Below, piece after piece: positions 8,402 through 17,625 of a stretch of 64,000 bases of DNA. The DNA is from DATEZO01 sp035255485. Its GTDB lineage: Bacteria; Pseudomonadota; Gammaproteobacteria; Burkholderiales; Burkholderiaceae_D. The position numbers and the translations under genes were made by a program. The stretch is taken from contig DATEZO010000137.1 in the NCBI GenBank assembly GCA_035255485.1, positions 38,211 to 102,210 of the forward strand, in the 5' to 3' direction. Each line of letters begins with the position of its first letter. The first letter of the stretch is position 1. The notes beneath the pieces are model-generated. The model made no database searches. It was not told the DNA's origin and saw only the letters and a program-made list of their open reading frames with translations.

Positions 8402-10024
8402 ATGGCTAACCTGATTACAGATCCGATCCAGGCAGGATTGGCTGCTGGCTGGAAAGTACTTGATGCATCTGGTCTTGGTGCAGACCGTGTCATCGAGGCG
8501 GATGTCGCTATCATAGGCAGCGGCGCTGGCGGCGGTGTTACTGCGGAGACCCTGGCGCTGGCCGGCCTGAAGGTCGTACTGATCGAGGAAGGCAGCCTGA
8601 AATCCTCGCGCGATTTCAAGATGCGTGAAGCCCAGGCTTATCCAACGCTATATCAGGAATCGGCCGCGCGCAAGACACGCGATAAATCGATCAATATTTT
8701 GCAGGGACGTACTGTCGGCGGCTCGACCACCATTAACTGGACATCCAGCTTCCGCACGCCGGACGGAACGCTCGCCTACTGGCAAGAGAATTTCGGCCTG
8801 AAAACTTACTCTCCGGAACTCCTTGCTCCATGGTTTGCGATGATGGAGCAGCGGCTGAATATCAGCGCATGGCACCTGCCGCCGAACGAAAATAACGATT
8901 TGCTGAGGCGCGGTGCGACAAGGCTCGGGATTCCGGTTGCCGCCATCCGGCGCAATGTGAAAGGCTGCTGGAATCTCGGCTACTGCGGCATGGGTTGCCC
9001 GACCAATGCCAAGCAATCGATGCTGGTGACGACTATCCCATCCGCACTAGCCAAAGGCGCGACGCTCGTCACACATGCACGTGCCGAAAAACTGGTCTTT
9101 AAAAAAGATTCGGTAAGCCGACTTGACTGCAGCGCGCTCGATCCAAGCGGCTTGATGCCCAACGGTAAAATGGTATTTATCCACGCAAGGCATTATGTTG
9201 TTGCCGGCGGCGCAATCAACTCACCCGCCCTGCTGATGCGTTCACAGGCGCCGGATCCGAATCGCTTGCTTGGCAAACGCACATTCCTGCATCCCACTGT
9301 CATTTCCGCAGGCTTGTTCGAGCAACAGGTCAACGGCTTCGACGGGGCTCCGCAAACGATTTATTCCGATCATTTTCTGGAAACGCAAGCGATTGATGGG
9401 CCGATCGGCTACAAGCTGGAAGCACCGCCGCTGCATCCACTGTTGTTTTCGACCACGATGCAAGGCTTCGGCACGCAGCATGCGAACATCATGCAACACT
9501 TTGCGCATAGCCATGCCTTGCTCGCCCTGTTGCGCGATGGTTTTAATCCAGACTCGACTGGCGGCACGGTGCACCTGCAAAATGACGGATCGCCGACACT
9601 GGATTACCCGATGACAGATGTGATGTGGGATGGTGTCAGGCGCGCACTGCTGAGCATGGCGGAAATCCAGTTTGCTGCCGGTGCAAAAAGCGTTCATCCC
9701 GTGCATGAACTGGCCGAAGGGTATGTCACCTGGGAAAGCGCGAAAAAAGCAATCGCCACCCTGCCCCTCAAACCCTTGCTGACGCGTGTCGTATCAGCCC
9801 ATGTCATGGGAGGCTGCCCCATGTCGGATGACACAAGGCTGGGGCTTGTTTCGTCAAGCGGACACTATCATGGCATATCGAATCTGTCGGTGCATGATGG
9901 ATCGCTGTTTCCGACTTCCATCGGCGCCAATCCGCAATTATCGATTTACGGCATCACGGCCAGACTGGCAAGTACGCTGGCGCAGCAGATGACCGGCGTT
10001 CCTGCTCCCGGATTGGTCGCTTAG
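8402..10024 (+). CDS. GMC family oxidoreductase
   Basis: A 540-residue FAD enzyme of the glucose-methanol-choline family. The ADP-binding GSGAGGGVTAETLALAGLKVVLIEEG lies at about residues 37-62, the family signature GRTVGGSTTINWTSSFRTP at 102-120, and the C-terminal HVMGGCPMSDDTRLGLV to HDGSLFPTSIGANPQLSIYGITARLA contains the active-site region. It is similar to long-chain alcohol or sterol-type oxidases and dehydrogenases; the substrate cannot be read from the sequence. AGGG precedes the ATG. It probably works with the Tat-signal protein upstream and, from context, on a hydrophobic alcohol released by the lipase-like protein downstream (inference). Confidence 0.88.
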   Translation: MANLITDPIQAGLAAGWKVLDASGLGADRVIEADVAIIGSGAGGGVTAETLALAGLKVVLIEEGSLKSSRDFKMREAQAYPTLYQESAARKTRDKSINILQGRTVGGSTTINWTSSFRTPDGTLAYWQENFGLKTYSPELLAPWFAMMEQRLNISAWHLPPNENNDLLRRGATRLGIPVAAIRRNVKGCWNLGYCGMGCPTNAKQSMLVTTIPSALAKGATLVTHARAEKLVFKKDSVSRLDCSALDPSGLMPNGKMVFIHARHYVVAGGAINSPALLMRSQAPDPNRLLGKRTFLHPTVISAGLFEQQVNGFDGAPQTIYSDHFLETQAIDGPIGYKLEAPPLHPLLFSTTMQGFGTQHANIMQHFAHSHALLALLRDGFNPDSTGGTVHLQNDGSPTLDYPMTDVMWDGVRRALLSMAEIQFAAGAKSVHPVHELAEGYVTWESAKKAIATLPLKPLLTRVVSAHVMGGCPMSDDTRLGLVSSSGHYHGISNLSVHDGSLFPTSIGANPQLSIYGITARLASTLAQQMTGVPAPGLVA

Positions 10025-10045
10025 CCAGCTCTCTTTCTGGATCGC

Positions 10046-11056
10046 ATGATTACTAAAATTACGCGCATTCTGCTTTTGATCCAGGTCACGCTAGGCATTG
10101 GGCTGGCTTTGCTGACCATCAAGTTTTTCCATGTGAGTAATCCATGGCTCGCACTACTGGCAGGAATCGGACTGATCATTTGGTTGCGGCTTTTGATTAC
10201 GGCAAACAATTTCCTGCTTGCTTGGCGTTATCACAGCGAAACACCGGCAGCATTCCGTCTGCATTGGCGACAGATTTGCCGTCTATTCCTGGGAGAATTC
10301 ATGGCAACCATGTGGAGCTCCTCATGGACTATGCCTTTTCAGTATTTTGAGAAACGGATTGTGCCGCACCCTTCGGCACTGCCGGTATTGCTGGTGCACG
10401 GCTACGGCTGCAACAGCGGCTACTGGAATAGCATGAGCAAAGCATTGCTGCGCGCGAATATTACCCATTACGCAATCAATATGGAGCCGGTGCTGGGAAC
10501 CATCGATGCATATGCTGCGGTTGTGCACGAGGCCATGAAAACATTATGCCTGGAAACCGGCCAGGAGAAAGCCGTCATTGTCGCTCACAGCATGGGCGGC
10601 CTTGCTGCGCGTGCGTATTTGCGCGATCATGGCAGCGAGCACATTGCGAAGATTATTACCTTGGGAACGCCGCATCATGGCACTGCCTTGGCCAATTTCA
10701 GCATCGGCCTGAATGGCCAGCAAATGCGCTGGAGTCGGGATGCAAAATCCGGAGTACTGAATAACTGGCTGGCGCAATTACAAAAAGGAGAAAGCGAAGC
10801 CATGCGCGCCCTGTTCGTCTCCATCTATTCGCACCACGACAATATCATTTCCCCGCAGACCTCCTCTTATTTGCCAGGCGCAAAAAATATCGAATTCCGC
10901 GGCATTGGCCATGTCGCATTGGCACTTGATCCCGCGATTCAATCTACCGTCATTGAAGAAATTCGCGCCGCATCCCAGCCCTACGCCGCGATAGCAGCCC
11001 CTGCCAGTCACACTTTGCAAGGTGCGCCAGAAAATCTGCATGACGTCGATACCTGA
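10046..11056 (+). CDS. Membrane-anchored alpha/beta hydrolase, lipase-like
   Basis: A 336-residue protein with two N-terminal membrane segments (about 8-27 and 33-52) and a lipase-type alpha/beta-hydrolase domain. The oxyanion-hole region is VLLVHGYGCNSGYWNSM (114-130), the nucleophile elbow AHSMGGLAARAYL places Ser182, TLGTPHHGTALA is typical of triacylglycerol lipases, and SHHDNIISP and GIGHVALALD likely supply Asp and His. The catalytic domain probably faces the periplasm or membrane surface. It follows the GMC oxidoreductase by 21 bases in the same direction, which suggests an operon for ester hydrolysis and alcohol oxidation (inference). Confidence 0.85.
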   Translation: MITKITRILLLIQVTLGIGLALLTIKFFHVSNPWLALLAGIGLIIWLRLLITANNFLLAWRYHSETPAAFRLHWRQICRLFLGEFMATMWSSSWTMPFQYFEKRIVPHPSALPVLLVHGYGCNSGYWNSMSKALLRANITHYAINMEPVLGTIDAYAAVVHEAMKTLCLETGQEKAVIVAHSMGGLAARAYLRDHGSEHIAKIITLGTPHHGTALANFSIGLNGQQMRWSRDAKSGVLNNWLAQLQKGESEAMRALFVSIYSHHDNIISPQTSSYLPGAKNIEFRGIGHVALALDPAIQSTVIEEIRAASQPYAAIAAPASHTLQGAPENLHDVDT

Positions 11057-11609
11057 TACCTGACCATCGAATCGTTCCCGCGCGCCCATCACCGTCCCTC
11101 CCGAACTGCTGCCGCATACCTCTTTCTCTTTCTGGACAAACATCTGTTCGTGCGCAATCCTTTGTGCCCGGATCCATTTCAAATCATCCATTGCAGCAAT
11201 CACGCCGCTGGCTGAACGTTGCACAAGTCTAACCAGACCAGCTCGCGAGAAACGAGGTCGAGGCGCGCCCATATCATTCCTGTTGCGCTTAATCATGCAC
11301 GGCATCATTTGCAAGTCATGAAAATACATTGTCGACGTGATTGTCCTGGGCATTTTTATCTGCAGGATATCGATTGAGTCTTGTCAATGACCCGTATCGA
11401 AAATTGCATAGAATGATTTGATAGGATGATTTATCCATCTTGGAAATTTCCATGTTCCCAGCCCTTCATATTGAGCGCTGGAGCTCGCGACAGACATGGT
11501 ATTTCAGGGAACGATGCCAGCAAGGATCCTGGAACCGATTTGACCAGCATGACCTTATCAACAGTCCCTTTTGTACCATCGAGGAATGCCAAATAAAAAA
11601 GGAATGAAA
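11057..11609. other. Intergenic region with no supported gene
   Basis: A 553-base stretch between the lipase and the CX10C protein. A minus-strand frame beginning at 11272 (AGGA upstream) runs 165 codons but overlaps the last 279 bases of the lipase gene, so I do not call it. No terminator, repeat or tRNA is evident. Confidence 0.4.
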
Positions 11610-12158
11610 ATGAAAAAAACACTCGTAAATATTTCTCTCGGATTCATTATTCTCGGTTTTGCCGCAGCTGCACCTGCAGCGACTGACGAAGCGAAAGCTG
11701 CCTATAAGGCGGCCAAGGACAACGCTACCGAAACCTATAAAGCGGCACGCACCAAATGCGATACCTTGAACGGAAATCCGAAAGATGTCTGCGTCGCAGA
11801 AGCGAAGGCGGCTGAAAAACGCAGCAAGGCGGATGCGGAAGCCCAGTACAAAAATACACCCAAAGAACACATGAAGGCGCGCGTTGCCGCGGCGGACGCC
11901 GACTATTCGGTAGCCAAAGAGAAATGCAACGCCCATAGCGGTAATGACAAAGATGTCTGCATGAAGGAAGCCAAGGCAGTGCACACCAAAGCAGTCGTCA
12001 ATGCGAAGTCCAGCAAGAAAATCAGTGAAGTGAAATCGGAAGCGAAGGAGGACAAGCGCGATGCCGATTACAAAGTGGCGATCGAAAAATGTGATTCTTT
12101 AACCGGCCCTGCCAAAGATGAATGTACCGCAAGCGCCAAGCCGAAATATGGCAAATAA
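11610..12158 (+). CDS. Periplasmic Lys/Ala-rich protein with three CX10C repeats
   Basis: A 182-residue protein with a clear signal peptide (KKTLVNISLGFIILGFAAAAPA). The mature part is charged, Ala- and Lys-rich and helical. It carries three copies of a unit built as Y-x2-A-x3-C-(D/N)-x-L/H-x-G-x2-KD-V/E-C, namely CDTLNGNPKDVC, CNAHSGNDKDVC and CDSLTGPAKDEC, each a CX10C pair in a predicted helical hairpin. Each pair could form a disulfide in the periplasm. AAGGA is correctly spaced from the chosen ATG. Similar proteins are common but uncharacterised in Betaproteobacteria; I know no function. Confidence 0.75.
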   Translation: MKKTLVNISLGFIILGFAAAAPAATDEAKAAYKAAKDNATETYKAARTKCDTLNGNPKDVCVAEAKAAEKRSKADAEAQYKNTPKEHMKARVAAADADYSVAKEKCNAHSGNDKDVCMKEAKAVHTKAVVNAKSSKKISEVKSEAKEDKRDADYKVAIEKCDSLTGPAKDECTASAKPKYGK

Positions 12159-12268
12159 ATCTGCATAAAACTCCAGCCAGATCGCAGCGTTCCAATTCTG
12201 CCGTGTACCCGCTGTAAAAATATGCCGATTTGCAGCTGTTGGCTAATTAAGGAACATGGGAGGCGCGC

Positions 12269-12426
12269 ATGAGCGTCGGAACAACCCTGCGGATCATCCG
12301 GATCCTGCTTCTGGTTGGAGCGCTGCCGAGCTGGTCCCACAGTCGAAACGGGGCTATTTCCCCAGCGGGCTTGCGAGTATTGTGGTCGTGATTCTGCTCA
12401 TTTTATTGCCGACCGGCCGACTATGA
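12269..12426 (+). pseudogene. DUF3309 small membrane protein, frameshifted
   Basis: From the ATG at 12269 (GGGAGG upstream) the frame reads MSVGTTLRIIRILLLVGAL then PSWSHSRN, which is the N-terminal half of the DUF3309 family, and then goes astray to a stop at 12391. From 12352 the next frame reads GYFPSGLASIVVVILLILL and then PTGRL with a stop at 12424-12426, which is the missing C-terminal half. Family members read HSRxWGYxPSGG at the junction. A single T deleted from the Trp codon between 12349 and 12350 (AAC-TGG-GGC becoming AACGGGGC) explains everything. It is either a real mutation or a sequencing error in a G run. Confidence 0.8.
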
Positions 12427-12734
12427 AGCCGATGTAAAGTAGATATGCCGGCAGGGTCAATGCAAGCTCATTTACAAATGATGTGAGTGTACGAGCCTCC
12501 TCATTTGCAATTATTCCTGATTTCATCAGCCGGATTCATCCATTCCGGTTGCAGGCGATTGCGGGTAACAAGGCGCAAGCAGGAATTTTTTGCGCCGCTG
12601 CGCGCCATTCATCGACAGGCAAAAATTTTTCGCGGAGCTTGACGCTTCTGCTTCTCTCACGGCGCCTTTTGACAAAGGCATAAAGTCGAGCCCGAAGTGG
12701 AAGGGAATTTCGCCGAATCCTCTCATGGAGGAGA
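12427..12734. other. Intergenic region, nothing recognised
   Basis: About 308 bases between the broken DUF3309 gene and the 3' end of tRNA-Ser. Short frames exist but lack ribosome-binding sites and family resemblance. No intrinsic terminator with a T tract could be found for the tRNA. Confidence 0.4.
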
Positions 12735-12824
12735 TGGCGGAAGGTGTGAGATTCGAACTCACGAAGGATTCGCATCCTCGCCGGTTTTCAAGACCGGTGC
12801 ATTCAACCGCTCTGCCAACCTTCC
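12735..12824 (-). tRNA. tRNA-Ser(UGA)
   Basis: On the minus strand the sequence folds as a 90-base class II tRNA with an encoded CCA. The acceptor GGAAGGT pairs with ACCTTCC, the anticodon stem-loop is ACCGGT-CTTGAAA-ACCGG with anticodon TGA, there is a long variable arm, and the T loop is GTTCGAATC. The long variable arm and the anticodon identify a serine isoacceptor reading UCA and UCG. Confidence 0.96.
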
Positions 12825-12835
12825 GTAGGTCGCAC

Positions 12836-12841
12836 ATTATA
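12836..12841 (-). promoter_or_regulatory. -10 box of the tRNA-Ser gene
   Basis: A consensus TATAAT on the minus strand ends 11 bases before the tRNA 5' end, with a GC-containing discriminator (GTGCGACC) typical of stringently controlled stable-RNA promoters. No good -35 is visible at 16-18 bases. Confidence 0.6.
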
Positions 12842-12883
12842 CAGACTGATCGACATTTACGAATTCAATATGATAAAAAATGA

Positions 12884-14122
12884 TTATTCGGTTAAAAATA
12901 TTTGCTGCAAATCATTCAGGAATCGCTTCCCAAGATCGGTTGGTTTCATGATTTTGTAATCCCGGTACAGTAGTCCCTTGCCTTCGGCAAGGCTCAATGC
13001 TTTTTCAAGGGTATTGAGAGGCAATCCAGTGCGCTCGGAAAACAGGTTGACTTCAAAACCTTCCACCAGGCGCAATGCGTTCAGCATAAACTCAAACCCC
13101 AGCTCACTGCGCTTGATTTCGAATTCCTCCTGTATCGGATTGCCCGCCTGCATTTGTTCCAGATAGGTTTTCGGTTGCTTGTAACGTGCCTGCCTGATCA
13201 CACGGTGCGGGAAGGAAATCTTGGAATGCGCTCCCGCGCCAATACCCAGGTAATCGCCAAACTGCCAGTAGTTCAGATTATGGCGCGCCTGCCGTCCCGC
13301 TTTGGCATAGGCGGATACTTCGTAATGGCGGTAGCCGGCTGTGGCGGTTTCTGCCTCGATCATGTCCTGCATCTCGGCGCTCGCATCCTCATCCGGAACC
13401 ACGGGAGGATATTTGGCAAACCAGGTATTGGGTTCCAAGGTCAGGTGGTACAGGGACAGATGCGGCGGCGCAAATCCGATTGCCGTCCTGATATCGTTGC
13501 GTGCCTGATCCAGCGTCTGCGCCGGCAATGCATACATCAGGTCAAGATTGAAATTGTCGAAGCTGGCATGCGCAATATCGATTGCGCGCCGCGCCTCGTT
13601 GCCGTCATGGATGCGGCCAAGCGCATGCAGATGATGCGAGTCAAAGCTCTGTATCCCGATCGATAACCGGTTGATGCCGCTGCTGCGATAGGATCTGAAT
13701 TTTTCCATCTCGAACGTGCCTGGATTTGCCTCCATCGTTATTTCGGCGGCGCCATCAAGCGGCAGCAGCGTGCGGATATCGGATAGCAACCGGTCGAGTC
13801 CGGCTGCAGACATCAGGCTCGGCGTACCGCCGCCAATGAAAACCGTGTAGATTTTTCGGCCCCAGATCAGCGGTAATGCGTTTTCCAGATCCGTGCGCAA
13901 TGCGGCGATATAGTCTTCTTCGGGAAAGCCGCCTTTCGCTTCATGCGAATTAAAATCGCAATACGGACATTTCCTTATGCACCAGGGAAAATGCACATAT
14001 AGCGACAATGGTGGCAACGCACCAAGATGAATGGTTCCTGGTTTCAGGAATGCCGCAGCGGCTTCCATTGGCGTTACAGTAGCGCCCCTGTTTTTTGTTC
14101 CGACAGGCTTGATTGGAATCAT
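12884..14122 (-). CDS. hemW: Radical SAM heme chaperone HemW
   Basis: A 412-residue radical SAM protein of the HemN-like family. The [4Fe-4S] cysteines are in PWCIRKCPYCDFNSHE (Cys48, Cys52, Cys55), followed by IGGGTPSLMS and the SAM-binding EITMEANPGTFE. It has the C-terminal HemN_C domain. HemW-type proteins lack the extra N-terminal residues of the anaerobic coproporphyrinogen dehydrogenase HemN and in tested species bind and insert heme into respiratory proteins. The ATG overlaps the rdgB stop by four bases, so it is the last gene of the kinase-PP2C-rph-rdgB-hemW cluster. Confidence 0.93.
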   Translation of the reverse strand: MIPIKPVGTKNRGATVTPMEAAAAFLKPGTIHLGALPPLSLYVHFPWCIRKCPYCDFNSHEAKGGFPEEDYIAALRTDLENALPLIWGRKIYTVFIGGGTPSLMSAAGLDRLLSDIRTLLPLDGAAEITMEANPGTFEMEKFRSYRSSGINRLSIGIQSFDSHHLHALGRIHDGNEARRAIDIAHASFDNFNLDLMYALPAQTLDQARNDIRTAIGFAPPHLSLYHLTLEPNTWFAKYPPVVPDEDASAEMQDMIEAETATAGYRHYEVSAYAKAGRQARHNLNYWQFGDYLGIGAGAHSKISFPHRVIRQARYKQPKTYLEQMQAGNPIQEEFEIKRSELGFEFMLNALRLVEGFEVNLFSERTGLPLNTLEKALSLAEGKGLLYRDYKIMKPTDLGKRFLNDLQQIFLTE

Positions 14123-14703
14123 CGCAGTTTTTCAACCAGTGCCCGCAGCGCCTGGCCGCGGTGCGATAGTCGGTTTTTCTGTTCGGCTGAAAGTTCGGCG
14201 GCAGTCTTGTCCAAATCCGGCAGCCAGAAATGCGGATCGTAGCCGAACCCGCCCTGACCGCGCGCTGCCGCAATGATCTGACCATCCCAGCGTCCATCCG
14301 CAATCACTGGTTGGGGATCATCCGCATGCCGCACCAAAACCAGCACGCAATAATAATAAGCCGATTTATCCGCATGCACAGCCAGGTCGGCAATCAGTTT
14401 CAGGTTGTTGCGCGCATCCGATTTCGGGTCTCCCGCATAACGTGCCGACAATACGCCGGGAGCGCCGCGCAATGCGTTAACGCATACGCCGGAGTCGTCC
14501 GCCAAGGCGGGCATGCCGGTAATGCGGGCCGCATGGCGCGCCTTGGTCAGCGCATTTTCAACGAAGGTCAAATGCGGCTCTTCGGCTTCCGGCACCTGAA
14601 ATTCACTTTGTACATGCAAATCGAATCCGGCGGGCGCAAGCATTGCACCGAATTCTTTCAGTTTACCGGCATTATTGGAAGCGAGTACGAGTGTACGGGT
14701 CAT
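14119..14703 (-). CDS. rdgB: dITP/XTP pyrophosphatase
   Basis: A 194-residue nucleotide-sanitising enzyme that hydrolyses dITP, ITP and XTP to monophosphates. The substrate-binding LVLASNNAGKLKEF is at residues 4-17, the metal-binding FVENALTKARHAARITGMPALADDSGVCVNAL at about 59-90, and GGFGYDPHFWLPD plus LSHRGQALRAL close the active site. The start at 14703 was chosen because TLVLASNN is the usual N-terminus; a longer frame adds 11 residues. Coupled to hemW through an ATGA overlap. Confidence 0.95.
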   Translation of the reverse strand: MTRTLVLASNNAGKLKEFGAMLAPAGFDLHVQSEFQVPEAEEPHLTFVENALTKARHAARITGMPALADDSGVCVNALRGAPGVLSARYAGDPKSDARNNLKLIADLAVHADKSAYYYCVLVLVRHADDPQPVIADGRWDGQIIAAARGQGGFGYDPHFWLPDLDKTAAELSAEQKNRLSHRGQALRALVEKLR

Positions 14704-14759
14704 GCGTGGTGGAGTTATGCCGGAGTCAAGCCACATCTGTCTAATCTATTCCATATCTA

Positions 14760-15494
14760 TCAGGCTGTAAGACCGAGCGCACGTTTCTGCAATGCAATCA
14801 GCTCGGCAATTCCTTGCTGTGCCAGATCCAGCAAACGATCCATCGTGATACGATCAAAAGCGTCCCCTTCCGCGGTGCCCTGCACTTCGATGAAATGTCC
14901 CGTATCCGTCATCACGATATTCATGTCGGTGTCGCAACTGGAATCTTCGGGATAATCCAGATCAAGCACTGGCATGCCACGATACACACCAACCGAGATG
15001 GCGGCCACGAAATGTTTGAGCGGTATGGCACGGATCAGTTTTTGATCAACCAATACGGAAAACGCGTCATATGCCGCGACCATCGCGCCTGTGATCGATG
15101 CTGTCCGCGTGCCGCCGTCGGCCTGAATCACATCGCAATCCAGATGGAGCGTGCGTTCGCCGAATGCATCGAGATCGAAAGCTGCACGCAAGGAGCGGCC
15201 GATTAGACGCTGGATTTCCTGCGTACGGCCCGACTGTTTGCCTTTCGCTGCCTCGCGATCCATGCGGGAATGCGTGGAACGTGGCAGCATTCCGTATTCA
15301 GCCGTCAGCCATCCCGTTCCCTTTCCCTTGAGAAAAGGAGGCACCTTGTTTTCAATGGTGGCCGTGCAGATGACTTTCGTATCGCCGCACTCGATCAATA
15401 CCGAACCCTCGGCATGTCTGGTGTAATGTCGATGCAGATGCAAGGGACGCAAGGCATCGGGGGCGCGTCCGCTTGGACGATTTTCAAACAGCAT
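14760..15494 (-). CDS. rph: Ribonuclease PH
   Basis: A 244-residue phosphorolytic 3'-5' exoribonuclease that trims tRNA 3' ends. The RPSGRAPDALRPL start, HAEGSVLIECGDTKVICTATIE, the phosphate-binding arginine in QSGRTQEIQRLIGRSLRAAFD and the DCDVIQADGGTRTASITGA motif are all present, and the length is standard. It starts 12 bases after the PP2C stop and precedes rdgB by 56 bases, an arrangement I recognise from other Betaproteobacteria. Confidence 0.97.
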   Translation of the reverse strand: MLFENRPSGRAPDALRPLHLHRHYTRHAEGSVLIECGDTKVICTATIENKVPPFLKGKGTGWLTAEYGMLPRSTHSRMDREAAKGKQSGRTQEIQRLIGRSLRAAFDLDAFGERTLHLDCDVIQADGGTRTASITGAMVAAYDAFSVLVDQKLIRAIPLKHFVAAISVGVYRGMPVLDLDYPEDSSCDTDMNIVMTDTGHFIEVQGTAEGDAFDRITMDRLLDLAQQGIAELIALQKRALGLTA

Positions 15495-15506
15495 GGATGA
15501 ACCTAT

Positions 15507-16436
15507 TTAATTTTTGGAAGTAATGCGCGAAGATTTTTCAATGGCGCCGCGGATTTCTTCAATCGCTTTTTCAATTTCGGTTTCATTGAATACATCCGCA
15601 CTTTCAAGATCCGCATGACGCGGTGCTTGAATTGTCGTCGTGATGCTGCCGATTGGCAAGATATTGGTAGTAATGGTGGTGGCGCTGTGCATGCTATCGC
15701 TGCTTTCCCACATCATGGCCAGTGCCGTGACGTTATCCCCCGTCTTGCCGGCGATTTGCGTTGCAGATCCGATTAATTCCGGAACCGCGCGCACGATGGT
15801 GCGCTCTTGCAGGCACTGTGCAAGTACATGGTCGGGCAGCACCGACCACAAGCCATCCGAGCAAAGCAGCACGACATCGCCCGCCTGAAGGCTAACACGC
15901 CGCGAAATTTCCACGATGGGCATATTCGGCGCGCCCAGGCAATTGAACAGCTTGTTGCGATCCGGATGCGTGCTACGTTCCGATGGACCAACCTTGCCTT
16001 GCGCTATAAGCGTTTCGATTCTTGAATGATCGCGGGTGCGCGCAAGAATCTGCCCGTTACGCATCCAGTACAAGCGCGAATCGCCGCAATGCGCCCAGAA
16101 GGCGCTGTTATGCTGGATCAGACAGGCAACGATCGTCGTGCGCGGCGTTTCCGGTAAATTATTGATTGCACGATACCGATGGATTTCCCGATGGGCGGCA
16201 AACAGGCTCTCTTCCAGGAATTGTTCCGGTTTTTTTACATACGGATTGGCATGCTGCTGGAATAATGCGCCAATCGTCTGCAGGGCGATCGTTGCCGCCA
16301 TTTCGCCCTGAATATGCCCGCCCATGCCATCGGCCAGCAACAACAGCAACGCATCGCGGGTAAAGCTATACCCCATGCGGTCCTGATTATTTTTCCGGCC
16401 GCCGATATGACTTTCCTGATAGACAGAGAATCGCAT
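15507..16436 (-). CDS. PP2C family Ser/Thr protein phosphatase
   Basis: A 309-residue PPM-type phosphatase with the metal-binding motifs LLLADGMGGHIQGEMAA (about residues 33-49), WAHCGDSRLYWMR, VLLCSDGLWSVLPD and GKTGDNVTALAM in order. A roughly 60-residue C-terminal tail beyond the catalytic domain has no membrane segment. The gene begins 15 bases after a Ser/Thr kinase gene, so it very likely reverses that kinase's phosphorylations. Targets are unknown. Confidence 0.92.
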   Translation of the reverse strand: MRFSVYQESHIGGRKNNQDRMGYSFTRDALLLLLADGMGGHIQGEMAATIALQTIGALFQQHANPYVKKPEQFLEESLFAAHREIHRYRAINNLPETPRTTIVACLIQHNSAFWAHCGDSRLYWMRNGQILARTRDHSRIETLIAQGKVGPSERSTHPDRNKLFNCLGAPNMPIVEISRRVSLQAGDVVLLCSDGLWSVLPDHVLAQCLQERTIVRAVPELIGSATQIAGKTGDNVTALAMMWESSDSMHSATTITTNILPIGSITTTIQAPRHADLESADVFNETEIEKAIEEIRGAIEKSSRITSKN

Positions 16437-16451
16437 GAGATTATTGAAAAG

Positions 16452-17459
16452 TTAGTGCGAGTTTTCCTGGATGGTATTGGCAACATCGGAAGCATGTTTT
16501 CCGAAACCCGCAAAAAATTCCCGCAATTTACGAGATACAAGTTCCAGCTTGTCGATTTCCTGCTTTTCCGGTATCGGCTCGCGCAACGCCTTTTGCAAGG
16601 CAAATACGCTTTGCGGCCGCTCCAGAGGGTCCAGCATCAGACTCCAGCGTATCACCCTGAGTAATTCCGTCGAGTATAAACCTTCCAGCTTGTGGAGATA
16701 GCCTTCCATCTTGTCATTCGCCTTGCGCTGGTCGGCGGGCTGCGGCGGCGCGCCCACCATGCAACCGAAGATCGATGCACCAATGCCGTAGATATCAGTC
16801 CACGGTCCCAGGCTGCCGTTTTTGACGTGCAGCTCGGGCGCGGCGAAACCAGGCGTGTACATAGGATACAATTTTGGCAGATCAGCTTTCAGCGTTTGCC
16901 TCGCCGCACCAAAATCCAGAAGAATCGGCGAGCCATCGGCGCGCAAATAAATATTGGCAGGCTTCAGATCGAGATGCAGAAGTTTATTGGTGTGCACTTC
17001 GCGCAATCCGTTCATGACATGACTGAACATCTTGCGTATGAAGCGTTCCGACACCAATGGTTTTTCGCCTTTTTCGCGGCGTCGCAGAATATGATCCTGC
17101 AATGAGCGGCCAGACTCATACGCCATCACCATGTAGACCGTCTCATTGGCGCGAAAGAAATTGATGACGCTCACCACGTTAGGATGCGAAATGCGGGCAA
17201 GCGCACGCCCTTCCTCAAAAAAACACTTCAAGCCAATGCGAAATGTCGCCATGTTTTCCGGAGAAACAGACGGAACCAGTTCGCCGGGTTGGCGCAGCAC
17301 CAGTGAGCTGGGCAAGTATTCCTTGATTGCCACGGCATTGCCGTCTTCATCGTAAGCAAGATAAACGATACTGAACCCACCGGACGCAATCTTCTTTACA
17401 ATGCGATATCCAGCGATTTCAAGCCCATCCGGCAACGATGCGTTGTTTTGAGCGGCCAT
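16452..17459 (-). CDS. Hanks-type Ser/Thr protein kinase
   Basis: A 335-residue eukaryotic-like kinase. The glycine loop KIASGGFSIVYLAYDEDG and the ATP lysine in VAIKEYLP lie at residues 23-50, the catalytic loop is HLDLKPANIYL, the metal-binding loop is LLDFGAARQ, and the activation and APE-like region is GFAAPELH. No membrane segment or PASTA repeat follows, so it is a soluble kinase. Tandem with the PP2C phosphatase; the pair forms a regulatory couple ahead of rph, rdgB and hemW. Confidence 0.93.
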   Translation of the reverse strand: MAAQNNASLPDGLEIAGYRIVKKIASGGFSIVYLAYDEDGNAVAIKEYLPSSLVLRQPGELVPSVSPENMATFRIGLKCFFEEGRALARISHPNVVSVINFFRANETVYMVMAYESGRSLQDHILRRREKGEKPLVSERFIRKMFSHVMNGLREVHTNKLLHLDLKPANIYLRADGSPILLDFGAARQTLKADLPKLYPMYTPGFAAPELHVKNGSLGPWTDIYGIGASIFGCMVGAPPQPADQRKANDKMEGYLHKLEGLYSTELLRVIRWSLMLDPLERPQSVFALQKALREPIPEKQEIDKLELVSRKLREFFAGFGKHASDVANTIQENSH

Positions 17460-17625
17460 ATGATTCCAAAAGAATAACGACTATCCTAAATCATTCATTA
17501 AAGAAAATAATGCAGCCTTTCTACCCCGGCCGCATGATCGGATTCACTATTCATTCAATAAATTATTGCTTCTAGGAATTGTGTTGATAAATCGCTGATT
17601 TGTAAAGAACAACCGAGGACTGATT

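Noticed and set aside
10778..11272. 165-codon minus-strand frame with AGGA upstream
   Set aside because: It would overlap 279 bases of the lipase gene and has no family I recognise; the non-overlapping part alone is too weak to call.
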